This document shows, piece after piece, positions 26,507 to 39,683 of a stretch of DNA of 64,000 nucleotides. The DNA comes from Nemopilema nomurai. Taxonomy: Eukaryota > Cnidaria > Scyphozoa > Rhizostomeae > Rhizostomatidae. Each line of letters opens with the position of its first letter. Within the stretch, counting starts at the first letter, position 1. The DNA lies in NCBI GenBank assembly GCA_003864495.1, contig ML133401.1, positions 3,835,189 through 3,899,188 on the forward strand, given 5' to 3'. The position numbers and the translations under genes were made by a program. Below the pieces are notes generated by a model. The model worked only from the letters and a program-made list of their open reading frames with translations. It made no database searches and was not told the DNA's origin.

Positions 26507-27906
26507 GGGTAAATTTATATGATGAACTGATGATGGGACGAACCGATTATTGAATTGGATCATCGTTGGCGCGTCAAAATTTATGTTTGGTTTTATGCGA
26601 TAGACTCAAGATGAACCAATTGCTCAATACTACCATTTCGCGTATGCGTCCTTTTCAGTTGGACTAGGCCTACAATATTTCAAAATGGCGCTGGTCAATG
26701 CTGACAACAAAAAAAGATTGGCCGTTTTTAGTCGACTTTTGCGTGAACGTTCAAGGAAAAGAGCACTTCAACAATCAGTTATAATCTCTTTTCTTCGAAG
26801 AAAAATAGTGTTAAAAGCTTATTTGCTTATACTTTTATTGCTGCTATATGACAAAGTCGTTGTGCAACCTAGAAGAGAGGCAAGAAGAAGGCAACGCACG
26901 TGCAGACGCCTACCTAGGAATACTGGCTGGTGGAATAATGTAAAGGACCATTATTCAAATGCAAGATTTAAGAAAACCTTTAGGGTATCGAGAGAAACAT
27001 TCTCATTCATTCTTGAACGAGTTAAGCATGACATCGAAAAGAAATCATTGACTGAAAAACCTAAACCTGCAGAGATACGCCTTGCTGTGTGTTTGTATAG
27101 GTTAGGAAGGGGTGACTACCTCTACACCATATCAGAGCTGACTGGTTTTGCTGTGGCAACAGTTTGTCAGATTGTCAACGAAGTTTCAGCAGCTATTGTG
27201 AACAACCTCTGGGATGAGACTGTTACATGCCTTTTCCCACGCACATTTCAAGATTTTAGAAATTGTATGGAAGAAATGGAAAGTGAATGGCAGTTTCCTT
27301 ATTGCTTTGGTGCTTTTGATGGGTCTTATATACCCATCAAGTGCCCACATGGAGGTGCTGAAGCCTGCAAAGAATTTCACAACTTTAAGAATTTTTATTC
27401 AACAGCAATTATGGCCCTTGTCGATTCAAAATATCGATTTATTTGGGTGAGTGTAGGGTTCCCTGGAAATTACCATGACGCAGTGATCCTAAAGTCAACC
27501 AAATTGTACAGTTCACTGGCATCAAGCCAAATCATACCATATGATCGACTATTGCCACATTCCGAAGAGATTGACGTAACATGTTTCCTGAACGCAGCCA
27601 TTTTGTTTTGTTGTGCGAAACTATGCTGCACTGTACTGCGCATGCTCATTTATGTATTCAAAGACAAATTTGCGGACCGACGCCAGTTTTGAATTGGTTC
27701 ATCAATCGATCATCCCATCGTGTAAAATGACAACGAGCCAAAGATGAACTTATTCAAATTGGTTCATCTGAAACCGACGAGCCCATGATGGGCTCATCGT
27801 GGGCACGTGCTTATTAATTCAGTCTGTTTTATACGATGAGCCAAGAGATGAACCAATTCAAAATAATAGGTTTGTCCCGTCATCAGTTCATCATATAAAT
27901 TTACCC
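26507..27906 (+). mobile_element. Complete PIF/Harbinger DNA transposon, 1400 bp
   Basis: Ends in 38 bp terminal inverted repeats (26507-26544 and 27869-27906) beginning GGGTAAATTTATATGATGAA, with only two mismatches; similarity continues imperfectly inward. It is flanked by the direct repeat TTA (26504-26506 and 27907-27909), the 3 bp target-site duplication typical of PIF/Harbinger. Subterminal DNA repeats GATGAACCAATT-like motifs on both sides. It encodes a HARBI1-type DDE protein but no second, Myb/SANT-like gene, so it looks internally deleted. The near-identical ends suggest fairly recent movement. Confidence 0.93.
26685..27692 (+). CDS. HARBI1-like Harbinger transposase, C-terminally incomplete
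   Basis: 335-residue ORF inside the Harbinger element. It has a basic N-terminus, a helix-turn-helix-like stretch around 125-170 (AEIRLAVCLYRLGRGDYLYT, then TISELTGFAVATVCQIVNEV), and the start of the DDE_Tnp_4 fold: FGAFDGSYIPI with the first Asp at 212, then FYSTAIMALVDSKYRFIWVSVGFPGNYHDA with the second Asp at 265. The usual following block (GDSxYPL, then an arginine-rich segment with the third acidic residue) is absent; after about residue 295 the sequence becomes Cys/Leu-rich and unrelated before the stop. The ORF is otherwise open. It is probably catalytically dead through an internal deletion; a host-adopted role cannot be excluded. Confidence 0.85.
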   Translation: MALVNADNKKRLAVFSRLLRERSRKRALQQSVIISFLRRKIVLKAYLLILLLLLYDKVVVQPRREARRRQRTCRRLPRNTGWWNNVKDHYSNARFKKTFRVSRETFSFILERVKHDIEKKSLTEKPKPAEIRLAVCLYRLGRGDYLYTISELTGFAVATVCQIVNEVSAAIVNNLWDETVTCLFPRTFQDFRNCMEEMESEWQFPYCFGAFDGSYIPIKCPHGGAEACKEFHNFKNFYSTAIMALVDSKYRFIWVSVGFPGNYHDAVILKSTKLYSSLASSQIIPYDRLLPHSEEIDVTCFLNAAILFCCAKLCCTVLRMLIYVFKDKFADRRQF

Positions 27907-29974
27907 TTATAACGGAGCCAACGTCATGTTGAGCTTGTGGATAAGTAATAAATACTGCGTGGAATTGTGTTGGAATCATAGAGCTTTTCTATAATCGGGG
28001 CTTTTCTTGCTAAAAGGCCATGCTTATTCGGAGGATAAAGTCAATATGAGGGTGTTTGCATTCTAATGGTTGGCAAGTGCGTATCTCTGCAAAGCACTCC
28101 GATGTTTCGGTAACATTTCTCACTTCAAAATAATTGGAAAAAAACTTTCTGGAAATGATCCTTGTAGAATTGCAATGACTGATACAAAGATACTTTAAAA
28201 AGGTATTTAAATTAGTATAAACCACAAAAAAGATTTTTGATAAACCTATCGATTTACTGATTTTTACTTAATTTTTTGGTTGTTTCGGAGGATAATACTA
28301 TCAAACGGAGATTTAACTATTTGAAGCTCAAGGGCTAGCCGATCATGAGCTAAAATGCCATTACGGTGGAAGAAAGTGTATTATGAGATGCATCGTTGGA
28401 TGTGGCTGCGTTTGACACTGATACGAAGGATCTGCGATGGGTTGTATGGTTGGTTTACGATTGAAGCTTATGAACCCAGAAATTGAGGCTCAAGTTCGGC
28501 TAAAGCTTAGTACTGCAATGATCACAGTGTAAAAAGAAGACGTCCCTGAACCGTAAACAGAATGAAGTGAATTACTGTTTACTTCTTTTCATTTAGTCCC
28601 TATAACATTCTTGCAAACCCACTGGTTTCTAAATCGCAGTAAATTGCTCAAAATAAAATACGAATAGAATAATATTGCAAAGTCTGTAAAAGCAGATCCT
28701 TCTATTTCATTAAATTAGATGCTAGCGTGGTAAAGATAGCAGCAGAGGAATATTTGGAAAAAAAAATCAATGAAGCCTTTGTCAAGAATCTAAAGGAAAG
28801 CTGATTCTTTGCTGAGCAACGCGAGACTCAAATCATTTATCAAATCACTTAAAATTTCTTTAAGACGTGAAGGCGTTTTTCACACTATCGACAGGCCCAA
28901 ATTTTCCTAAGTTTCTCAACATGACGAAATTTATCAACCCCGAAGAGAGAGATCGTTAAAACATGTAAATACAATGTTTCCAAGTTTCCCCGTAATCTTG
29001 ACGAATGTTTTACGTCTAACCAACACAAGACGATGGTTTGGGTGTATATCAAGTGTTGACGTCACGATTGTGTGGTGACTCGCCTCTGAAAAGTCGCAAA
29101 GGGGCCTCCAGATAACTAATTAACTAACTGCATTGATTAAAACTCAAATCGGCTTAGATGAAAGCAATGGTTACTCTTGAATGGAATCGTGATGAATTAA
29201 GGCACATGTAGTGGCAACGCCCTAACAGATCTTAAGCTTTGAAAAGAACTGGAAACAGTCAAGGGAAGTGGGAATCTTCAAAGAATGTCACTATCACTTC
29301 TTCTAGGCTATGTTCCATCCAAATAAACCCATTAAAATGGCAAAATATCGATAAAAGTCCCTCGGGTAGCGGGTTTAGAAGCTCAATGAAGTCAAAAGAT
29401 ATCGGCACCTTGCCAGGCTGTGTAACGTTTTGCCTTAGGCCATTTAGGGGCCGAATCTTCTTTGACGAGATTTAAAAAATTGCACACCGCTAATCGGGTG
29501 TTGTGGAACAATGACTGAAGCAATTTATTACCTGTATTATTTGGAAGGATTCTCGCAACGGATATTCAGAATATTTCTTAGAAAGAAAAGTGTTGGCTAA
29601 AAGCCCGAGGAAGTAACTGCATGCGCAAAGAATGAACGAACATTTACATGTCGCAAGACCTTAACCACAACATAGCCATCTTGAGGCATTGGACTAAACG
29701 GCAAAGTCATGGGTGGTAAACCAAAATGACCATAGGTGAAAATTATTCGATTGATTTCACTTGATCGTGCATTACATTGCAGCTAGAACATTAAAAAAGG
29801 GGAAGGAGAAGGCTCTATCATTGGGACTAACACAACGGGTTGATGGGGGCTTTCATTTTATCAACGCAAGATACAATTGTTAACTCCAAACTGCAATAAT
29901 TTATAACATGCTCTCTCTGGAAGGGAGTATGGGTATTCGTGTCAGGTGGAAGTAAAAAGAGTCTGCCAACACTT

Positions 29975-30041
29975 CCTCCAATTCTAATTAATACAATACC
30001 AGGTACCCTCCAATTCTAACTAATCTACGATACCAGGTTTA
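29975..30041. repeat. Direct tandem duplication, period about 32
   Basis: CCTCCAATTCTAA(T/C)TAAT followed by ATACCAGGT occurs at 29975 and again from 30007. Two copies only. Confidence 0.65.
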
Positions 30042-30695
30042 AATTTCTGGCAATGTGTTTCATTGAAGCTTGCACTCTCTAACAAACACATTTCATTAAT
30101 CGAGATTTATCATCTTTATGATAATTCTAAAATGAATCCTAAAGCTAATGCAACATTTTCTGCTCTTTTTGTTTATTAGCTGAAAAGAACAATTTTTATG
30201 GTTATTCTTTCGGCACAGAGATATGGAGCTATATTGACAGAGAAGATGTTTACCGAACAAATAACAGCTCGATTGCTGAAAGTAAAGAAAATCAAGAGTT
30301 TTGAGGAGAGCTACCAACTGTCCAAAATGAGAATGGGGTCAGAAAATAAGGGAAACAAATACTGAGAAGAGTGCATGCACACGAGGGCATCGGTAAGAGC
30401 ACGCTGATGCAACGGATACCTCGCAGCAGCTTTTCTCAGCACATCATACTAGGCGTGAATAATAATCATCATGACTTTCTTTCTGATAATTCAATGTCAT
30501 TAAGGAGGGGAAACTACTACAAAATGCTCATTCATTCTTAACCTTGTGGGAGGTGAATGCAAGTATAGAATTCTGACGAAATAATTCCCTGTCGAACGAG
30601 CTTCTTGTCTACATCCGCCTTCACACAAAGCCACTTGAACTCTAGCTAATTCGTGCCCTCACGCACTCCCTATCGCTTACTTGCAAGTTTCTGCG

Positions 30696-30816
30696 TACCG
30701 TATATCTTCTAATGAATTAAATTTTCTGAATTTTGATGGGGGTGTTTATTTGAGGGAGGCGTTTATAAGAGGGTGGCGTTTTAACTAAGGGGGCGTTTGT
30801 TGGAGGATTTACGGTA
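30696..30816. mobile_element. TACCGTA-ended MITE with GGGGGCGTTTATT repeats, copy B
   Basis: 121 bp from TACCGTATATCTTCTAAT to the complement of TACCGTAAATCCTCCAAC. The right two thirds hold four imperfect GGGGGCGTTTATT units. Shares ends and repeat style with the element at 8354-8623, so the two are probably related non-autonomous elements. Confidence 0.6.
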
Positions 30817-33800
30817 TATAAAATCACCAATAGACATGCAATCAATCCTTGCGTCAAATATACAATGCACAAGGGTTGAATCACAGCATAAAGCCAATGC
30901 GTTTTGTTTTTGCTGTATCCATGAAGAAGTATAAGCCCTTGTTCTTCATAACATTGACCAGCCTTGAAGGACGTTTTATATTGTCCAGCGTTCATTCATT
31001 CCGGATGACACGCCTTGCGCCACGCCTTTCTTAACCACGACCATTTTCATCAAACAAGTGGCAGCCAGTAAGCAAAGTAGCGACTGTGCTTATCTCCATG
31101 TTTGCTTCAGTTTGCTTGCTTTGCTTTCACGAAGTGGAAGAAGCCCTTGTTGTTTGTAGGTGGTCTGACAGGATCAACCTCAAGTGGTTCTATGCATTAC
31201 CAGCTTTGCAGAATTAGTGGTGCTGTGTGTTTGTCGATAACTTAACGTAAAAGCTAGATAGACCCTTTCTTTAGCTTTCCATTCAATCCAACGATCAACA
31301 GCCGTTCAAAGAAAATTGGACACTTGAAAGTAACAAGCCCTTTTGTTTGCTTCTTGATTGCGCTAAAAAATCTTCACTGAGTTCTGCAGTCATGCAGACT
31401 ACAATGGCATTGGCAGGCTTATAGAGAGAGGCAAAAACCTCTTCATAATAAAAACTTCGGTTCATGGACTGATTTCCTTTGTAAGATAAGTTTGGTTACG
31501 TTTTTAGTTGGCCGAGAGACATTAGTTGCAATAGCAAAGCATAAAATAAACATAAAATTCTAAGATATAAACTACTATCAAATCAGGTCTGGGGATGACT
31601 TTTTGAATCAAAATAGCAGAACGTTTTGTGTTCATTTTCAAAATTTCAAAGATTATTTCTTTGCTTCTCTTGATTTCTTTTGAACATTAGAAATGAATGG
31701 TATACCCAACCGACAGCATTATTTGCAACAGTGTTTGCCTTCTCTAAATCTTTGAAAACATTCTGAAAAATCTGCCAATCCAAAGAATGTTGAAACGGTA
31801 AGAGGAAGCTTTAGTTGATTTAAAGTGAAAACAAAGCTATCAAATCAGCATTGTCAAATCGCAAAAAGAAAGACCTTAAGTTGCTTTGGCATCGATACAT
31901 TTTTAGAGATGTCTCAAATACAACGTGGCTATAACATGCTTTTCGCGAGAAAGTCACCAACTTTGGTCAAGTCGCCAGAAGGATGGATGCGTATATTTCA
32001 ACCATTGCCAATGCAATATGGGTTGGTGTTAAGATAAAGGGACTCATTTATGGATTTGAGTGAGAACAGCGAGTGCTTTGATGAAAAAGCAGCAAAAATC
32101 GTCTAGACAGTGAAAGTATCTTTTCATCACTCGTGTATAATCCTTTAAATGTCATTGACAGGCACTTGCGTGCAGAGGCAGTTTACATTACGTCAGCTTC
32201 CTGGAATGCATTTCAGACATGATCCTTCAAGGAATCCAAAAAAACCTTTGGCATCTCAAAGCATTTTATAAATTAAGGCATCTTTAACGCGATTTTCTCC
32301 TTTTGTACTCACCCCTAATACAGTAGTTACTCACGATACGATAACGCTTCTCTGGATGAATTAAGTGATGATTTGAATTGACAGACTCCCACGAAAATGG
32401 TTTTTTGTTTTGTTCAATGAATAGTCAACTTCACCACCGAAAACACGCACATAACAACACCCTTCTGCCTACACCAAGTTCTAAATCTCACAACTGAAGA
32501 TAGCTTACAAAACGAAGATCCAAGATCAGAAGGACCCTTAGAAACTAGAAAGACGTCAGAATAATTGGTAACTTTTCCCCTGGAGAGGCGTCAGTGAAAA
32601 TCGCCGCTACTACATATTTGTAATGTTCTTTAATTGCTTTGTGTTGCGTTGCATTGTTTTGAAATGCATTGCGTTCGAATTTAGTTGTAATTTGTTGTAT
32701 CGAATTTAGATTGATCTCTGAAAATTCTTTTAGCAATGAATAAAACTACTTGGCCAATTGCTTATCGATTTTGCAAACTTTCCCGATTTTCAACGCAAGA
32801 TAAGATCAGTTCAAAACCACTTGCTGTTTCATTTTTAATTTCGGTACCCCACTTGCTTCTAGTATTCAAGGTAGGATTACAATGATCAATTGGAATAAAA
32901 GTAAAGCTTGGTATAAAAAATTCAACATTTTACCACCTATTAACTGAAACTAACAGTTTATCTTATAATTAACTCAGTATTAATGTTTCTTGATTGCAAT
33001 GTAAAAGGGTCTGGGACGAAGCCACGTCATAAAGTATTTGAAGCTCCGATTTAGGGGCACGGGTGGCTCTTGAAGATATCAGTGCTTTTAATTTCGCGCA
33101 TGACCTTTCCGACAATTTTGCCCCACTTGCATCTTTCAGAAATTGGTGGAGGGATAGAGGTTCTTTCAGTTGGAAGAAATGTCATTTGAGACAGCACAGC
33201 CAAATGCGTTCTTCTTTTCCATTACATCTATTTCCTCTCTGTATTTATTTAACGTTTGCGAAGCAATGCGCTCTTGTTCTGATGTAACAACAACCCTTTC
33301 ATCATGGGTTGAAATAACGTTTAGAGAACTGCTGGTGAAACAGGGGACTGTTTTACTTGCAAGAACACAAACGACCGCAAGTCAAGAGACGCACACAAAG
33401 GATGCAGTTCATTTTGGTAATGGAATGCAAACAAACGAATATGGGCGACAAAACGCACTCAAATGTTACTAATAAAAGTGCAACAAGAACCAACACACGG
33501 TAATGAATTCTGCATAGAACTTGGTTTTCGGAGACTTTTAGCGTAGACAAGTAGGTGGAAGCGTTGATGACGTAAGAGTCCACTTTTGGCCTATCAACAG
33601 TCTATAAGGAGGCAGGACGAAGGAAGAGAGAATGATTTTCAGCTCCTTCTAAACCAGGAAAGAGAATTAAACTGTCATTGAGTTTGGTAATTAACTGGCA
33701 AAGATACGGATACTTAGAGTTCACTTTTGCCATTTCGTGGCCCAGTAGTGACAGAAGGCTTTCTGGCTGGGCATTTCGTGACAAATCCAGGCCTCCGTAT

Positions 33801-36023
33801 TGAGCCAACGCTGTTCGAAGGCTTCAAGACATCACGCTAACACCGCGAGACCACATTTAAAGGTTTGCGATGTCTCAAGCTGACTTGCAAAAGACGAGAG
33901 GCAGAAGGCTAAGAAGAAACCAAGATTACGCTAATGAAAATCGTCTGCAGACTGGCTCTTGTCATGGGCCTAAACCAGAAATGCATTTTAAAGACAGACA
34001 TCGTCAGGAAAACGTACCCACCAGATGACGCAAAGATTATCTTCGATGTTTAAGGAACTGCAGCTTAACATCAGTTCATTAAAAAACCGAAAAACAGAAA
34101 GTTTTACTTTTTTATCAAGAGATTAAACCGAAAGTAGGCTTTGCCTGCCACATGGGAGGTGAAAATTTGCTCTTCCAATCAGAGAGATTTATTAATACTG
34201 ATAATATGTTGTTGCCTTTTCAATAATTGTAAGATCATTTCCACAAATTCATTTTTTTCTTGCCTCGCAGTACAGATCAAGACTAAAAGCAAGTTATTCG
34301 TTTTGCAAACTACCCATGCCTCCATAATACCTCTTTACAGGTATGTGCGACGATAACAAAAAATTGAAAAAGGAAGGCATCCTGGAATGCATGGATTCTT
34401 GAAATGCTTCAGCATGCAGGAACAGATATGACTTTTTCCATTTCCTTTGTTGTAAACATGGTACGAAAGATGCTAGCTTACCTCTATGGATACAAACTAC
34501 TTCTGTGTAAAAGGAAGCAAACAAGCATATGAACTTGTAGCCGTTTCTGCCTATTAACCCTCAGCTGTTTCTACCCATCAAAAGAAGAAGAGGCCTTGTT
34601 GCAGTGAAATCTGCTTCATTAAAGTTTGAAGGGCCTTACTGTGCTGAAAACCAAAGGGCCTGCCGAGAATGAATGAACAGAACACTTGAATCCGGGACAG
34701 ATGTGGATTATCACCCCCCCCCCCTTCCCCTGAAAAAAGACAAACTCAACGTTAGACAAAGAAATTAGGCATACAAGTCGACTCGTGCCCTTTACCATTC
34801 AACACAAAAGCAAATTAGGCCATAGTATTCTGCAGCAAAGCCGATATATGGTGTTTGAATGGTCATTTATCAGGGGTTTCAAGTCGCTGAAAAGAGTGAA
34901 GGAAAACTTGATCTATTCTGTTTTTGAATTTTGATAATTAACCATATATTAGGGGCACCGGTGCGTTGTGTCTTAAGTGGGGACAATGCAGAACACCCAC
35001 TGCAAGGGAAATAACACGAAGGCCAGGCCAATCGAATATCGGGCAGTCTGTTGGGAAGCCATTGTATTGGGCGAAGGAGACCGGATGATATAGAATTTCA
35101 CCCCGGTTTCATCGAGCCTGCAAGGGCAACAAATGGGTAATCGGTGATAGAAAAGACGACGTAAACATTCTAGGAAATACTTATTCAGATAACATGGATG
35201 CCTGTCTCTTTGTGAAGTATTAAGGAAAAGTCTTTAATTACAAACATCCGTATCAACCAGCTGTATGGCGAAATAACAGTGGAAAAGATAAAGAGGCAGT
35301 CTTTATCGGTTGGTTTCAGACAAGAAGCTTTATCTCCGAGTTGTTCATTATACAGACAGCAATATAGAGTGCTTAAGTAGTGCCAGACGCTTCTCTATCT
35401 CTCAAACGGTCTTAAACATTCTGAAAATGTCCAAAATGTGTTTACAATCGTTGTTTTCAATTGGCCAGTTGTGAAATTTGCATTCGTCTGTTCTCGGGCC
35501 AAGAAAACACCCAATTTATGTCTGACAAAGAAGAATAAACAAGCTAAGAAGGGCATTGCTCGAGGACAAATAAATTTCTAGGAGAGATGAAAAAATTCTT
35601 TTGATTAAGTGCTTGAAAATCCTTAATGTATTATTAAAAAGCTGGCGTTATCAATACAGCTTTAAGTGAATATTTATTTGCTGCAAAATGAATATGCATC
35701 GACTTTTCAACTTGAAATGTACCAACTTGAAATTGCAAAAGTGGCCGAGAAATTTCATTTTTGAGTAATCACAGAAAACGAGCATAGCTAAAGTTGGCCC
35801 TCGACTAAAAGAGTGTAATTATGAAAATGTCATGTACTTCTGACTCATTTTGGCCTAGTTTTGGTGGTGCTTTGCAATGTCTAGGGGCTTTGACAAAGAA
35901 AGGCAAGGGGGCTTTTGAAAAATTCCCCGTTAAAGGATGGCGAGGCAAGAGAGGGAACCTTTTCCAGTATTCAAAGCCTCGAGTCTTTATTCAAACCATG
36001 ATCTTGTTGTAAAAGCACAATTG

Positions 36024-36053
36024 CTGTTGTTGTCGTTGTTGTTGTTGTTGTTG
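36024..36053. repeat. (TTG)n microsatellite
   Basis: Near-perfect TTG repeat of about ten units with one TCG interruption. Confidence 0.9.
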
Positions 36054-36180
36054 GGAAAAACAGTCAGACGTCAACATAAACACTATAATGAAACTGCTCA
36101 TGTTTCTTAATCAACAAGAATTCATCTTGTTAGATCGCTAAAATTTTACCTTTTACATTACAGTAATAGGCGGTTGCTCC

Positions 36181-36306
36181 TTAGAATTTTAATTTTTTAA
36201 GGGCTCTTTTTGGGCCAGCCTGTCCTCTCGGCAGACCAAACACATCTTGCACTACGACAAAACAATGAAGAAGGAAACAAGGAAGAAATCCCCGTCCAGT
36301 CGCCAT
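36181..36306 (-). CDS. Candidate 41-residue ORF with signal-peptide-like start
   Basis: ATG in the favourable context GAAAATGGCG. The product begins MATGRGFLPCFLLHCFVVVQ, basic then hydrophobic like a secretion signal, and ends with Lys-rich RALKKLKF. It is too short for statistics, and no cysteine framework or amidation site is seen. Most likely chance; listed because start context and signal-like segment coincide. Confidence 0.12.
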   Translation of the reverse strand: MATGRGFLPCFLLHCFVVVQDVFGLPRGQAGPKRALKKLKF

Positions 36307-38389
36307 TTTCTGGAAATAAGACGAGTGTGAATTCAATTTCAGAGATGAATTGTGGTTCTCATTACTAGGTTGGGCTTCCAGATATTGTTTACAACAGAGC
36401 CTCATTTGATGTGCATCAATCCGCCCAAGGGGGATAGAATTTTTTTTGAATTGGTGGAAGCTCAAATTAACAAGTGACGGATTATATCGACGACTTCTCA
36501 ATAGAATGAGGTTGAATTGCTAAAGGGAAAGTTTCTTGGAAAATCAGGGGATCAGACAAATCAGTGCCATAGGTCCTAGAAATTGCCTGGGGAAACAAGA
36601 GGCATAATGGTAGTTGCTGACCCCAACACACAAGTTACGCTTCAAAATGGTCACCTCCTCTGAGAATCCATCTCATCTTCTGAAGCCCCTAGCAGGAATA
36701 GATAACTATACTTCGAGAAAACGAGAAATAGTTGGAGAGGCAGTAAAGTGGACATTAAATCATGGGGCCTAGTGAGATTTATTGGTGGATGTGCCTTTAA
36801 ATGACGATACACTAACGTCATCTCCGAGTAACATGTGTTCGCTAAACAACAGTGGCCGACCATAAGTTGTAATTCTAGTCCCCTAATTATGACACTGGAC
36901 AGTTCCATCCACAGATGTACTCCTGCAGTCATTAACCTTTGCAAAACTGGATTATCAAGTTGCCAAAGTCAAACAAAAAACTTTCTGACAAGATGAAAAT
37001 TTTGAAGGGAATATTCGAGCAAAATCCTGAATTCTAGAGCCCATTAACAGTTTGGTAACAGGCACAACAAATAAATATTCAAGAGGTTAAATCTTGCATC
37101 AATAACTGTAGGGATCAATGGATTAATTATAGCTTTTTAGGAATTTTTGAACGCACAATAGTTTCAATAATGGCCCTTGTCATCCTTGGGCTTTAATCAA
37201 TTCGCTGCATGCAGTTCAAAAATGACTTAAGACCTGGCTAGAGATGCCTTATTATCGTACTCCTTATTTTTATCGATATTCAATACTGCCTTAAAAGTCG
37301 TTTTGGTAGGAATTAAAAGTGTTTTTGTGACTTTCGTTCAATGACCGTTCATTACAGACGAAAGTGGAGGGCGAAAACGTCCTTAGCGTTGCTGCGGGTG
37401 ATTGGTTTATACAGATCCCCTTAATCAGAATCCTCAGGACACAAATAAGGATGCGGAGGACCATCTACAGATGTAAATAAAACGAATGGCCAGTACTAAA
37501 GCGCTTAATGCTTCAACCTTTACGACGAGATACGGGCCTAACAAGAAGCTAGGGAGAAACTCTAGCGAACAAGCCGAAATGATTTGCTTAGATGCATTGG
37601 CAGGAGCCAGTCAAAGACAGCCATTAACCCGATACCATGGCAACTGGTGATTCGCACCAGACTTCGAATGAGTTGTAATGAGAGCCCGCCAATGTGTCCC
37701 GACTGTCGTTCGAAGTCCCATTCGTCTGCAGAATGTGATATCATTAAGCCATAAATCTTGGAAGAATTCAGTCAATTTAATCTGGAACAAAGAGCGAGAT
37801 GGACGACTGTCTTTAAATTAGACGCGTGATTCAATTATGTCTATAGCAACTAAGATAATTTAGCTTAATGGTGAAATAATGTTACTAGTGGTTTCTATGG
37901 GCCTTTCAACAAACAGTAAACGCGATTTTGTTGCCAATCTTCCCCTCCCTCGCCATGCCAGGTGAACCGAATCGTTATGGGAAGATGGATAGTCGACTAT
38001 CGCAGCTCAAAGACTAGCGATAGGCCGCTAAATCCCGTGTGCTCCAGTGCTCCACAACAAGCGACTTTCAAATACTTTTTACAGAAATGCTAGACCTAAC
38101 AAAACGAGTATTCCCTTTCTCTTTGCTTTGATTACTGTATTGCTAATGCTTGTGTTATCAACTTTCCTTTGGCTCATTTCCAGAGTTAATGATTAAACCG
38201 CTACCAACATTTTCTGGAACCATTTGGCAATATCTAAATGAGTGCCAAAAGCGAGAGTACCACTAGCCTGTTGTTGGTGCATCGTTGCTGAGAAAAATCT
38301 TAAGGGGATTTTGAGAGAGAGGAGATAAATGGTTAATAAAGTGGACGAGACTAAGAAGAAGTGATTGGTTTGAGAAGTGAAGAAAGAGA

Positions 38390-38427
38390 AGTGAATTGAA
38401 TGGAATTGAATAGAATTGAAGTGAATC
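38390..38427. repeat. GAATTGAATG-type decamer array
   Basis: Four imperfect copies of a roughly 10 bp unit (GAATTGAATG, GAATTGAATA, GAATTGAAGT, GAAT). Confidence 0.75.
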
Positions 38428-39683
38428 GTTCTCATTTTTCTCATCCTTTCTGACTCAGAATATAACAAGATTCTCTTCTAAGAGCCCTCAAACATTAAAT
38501 ATTCGTCAAAGGTAGGATTGAATCTATAATTGAGACTACAGATGGCAGTTAGGTAAAGAATGGGTACCCATTCAATATTCTTGATAAAGTTCTCGCATCA
38601 TTGATTCTAGGGATCCAAATCTTTTATATTTGTTGATGGGGATTGGATAAACATGACATTTGTTTAGCGAGTTGGATTTACAAATATTTGGGGCTCTAAC
38701 AGTTCGCGTCCAATGCACATTTCTACAATCAATCTGGTTATCAAACCATTTCGAACTAACTCTTTTCTTTTGATTTTCCCACTTTTCTCTTTTTGTATTC
38801 TCATAAAATTCACAGTAACAAACAGTTACAATACAAAAGCAAAGGGAGCATGGAAATACATACCAACCCTAAAAAAAATCACATCAACAAAAAATTAAGC
38901 TACGAAAGTAATTAGAGAGAGGCGTACTGAATAATTGAGACACGACGTACTGAAGAATTGAGACATTACAGATCAAAGGGTGTTCTGACAGAGCGCTAAG
39001 TGCTTGCAAAGACAACAAGAAGAGTTGTCTCCTAAAGACAACAAGAAAAGTTGGGAAGTGAAGAGCGGTAGCCTCGTAGTGATGCTTGTGGGAGCTCCTC
39101 CATGTCATTGTCTCTATAAATAACACGACTCGAAATTTGTCTTTAGGGCAGTTCTAAACGCCATTTGGAGAGAGAAGGATGGTTTTTCAAATACGTAACA
39201 CCTCTGATCGTGACTTTGTATAAAGAATACTATGCCATTGTCAAATTATTTTTAATTGATATATCGTCTTCAAAATATGTATCATTTGTAATAGCAATTT
39301 GTTACTACCGCATCCACGTTATTATCAAATTATTTCTAATCGACGTTTATCATAGTACCAACAGGTTAAAACGTTCCTGCAAATGTAAACAAATTGCAAA
39401 ATAAATAGAACTTGCTTAACCTCATTTTTATCTTCAGACCACCCAGTTTTTGTCTATGTGTCAAAAACACAAACAAAACTGCACCGCATGAAAACAAGCA
39501 TAAAAATAAACCCTTGATTGTTTGCCATTATAGGCTACCGCAAGCAACCAAAAGCTCTAAAACACTGTCCTATGACGCAACATACTATTGCATGCTATCT
39601 CTCTATATTCTGCACGCCACAGCAAACAATCCCAAACGGCCGCATGCTATCGCATATAACCCCGCATAATTGAATACTATATA

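Larger units (their letters stand above)
27910..39681. other. Long gene-poor stretch
   Basis: About 11.8 kb without a recognised host exon. Holds the 30696-30816 MITE, simple repeats, a TGACGTCA at 29057-29064 and an 11-base poly-C tract at 34714-34724. All open frames are short and anonymous. Confidence 0.55.
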
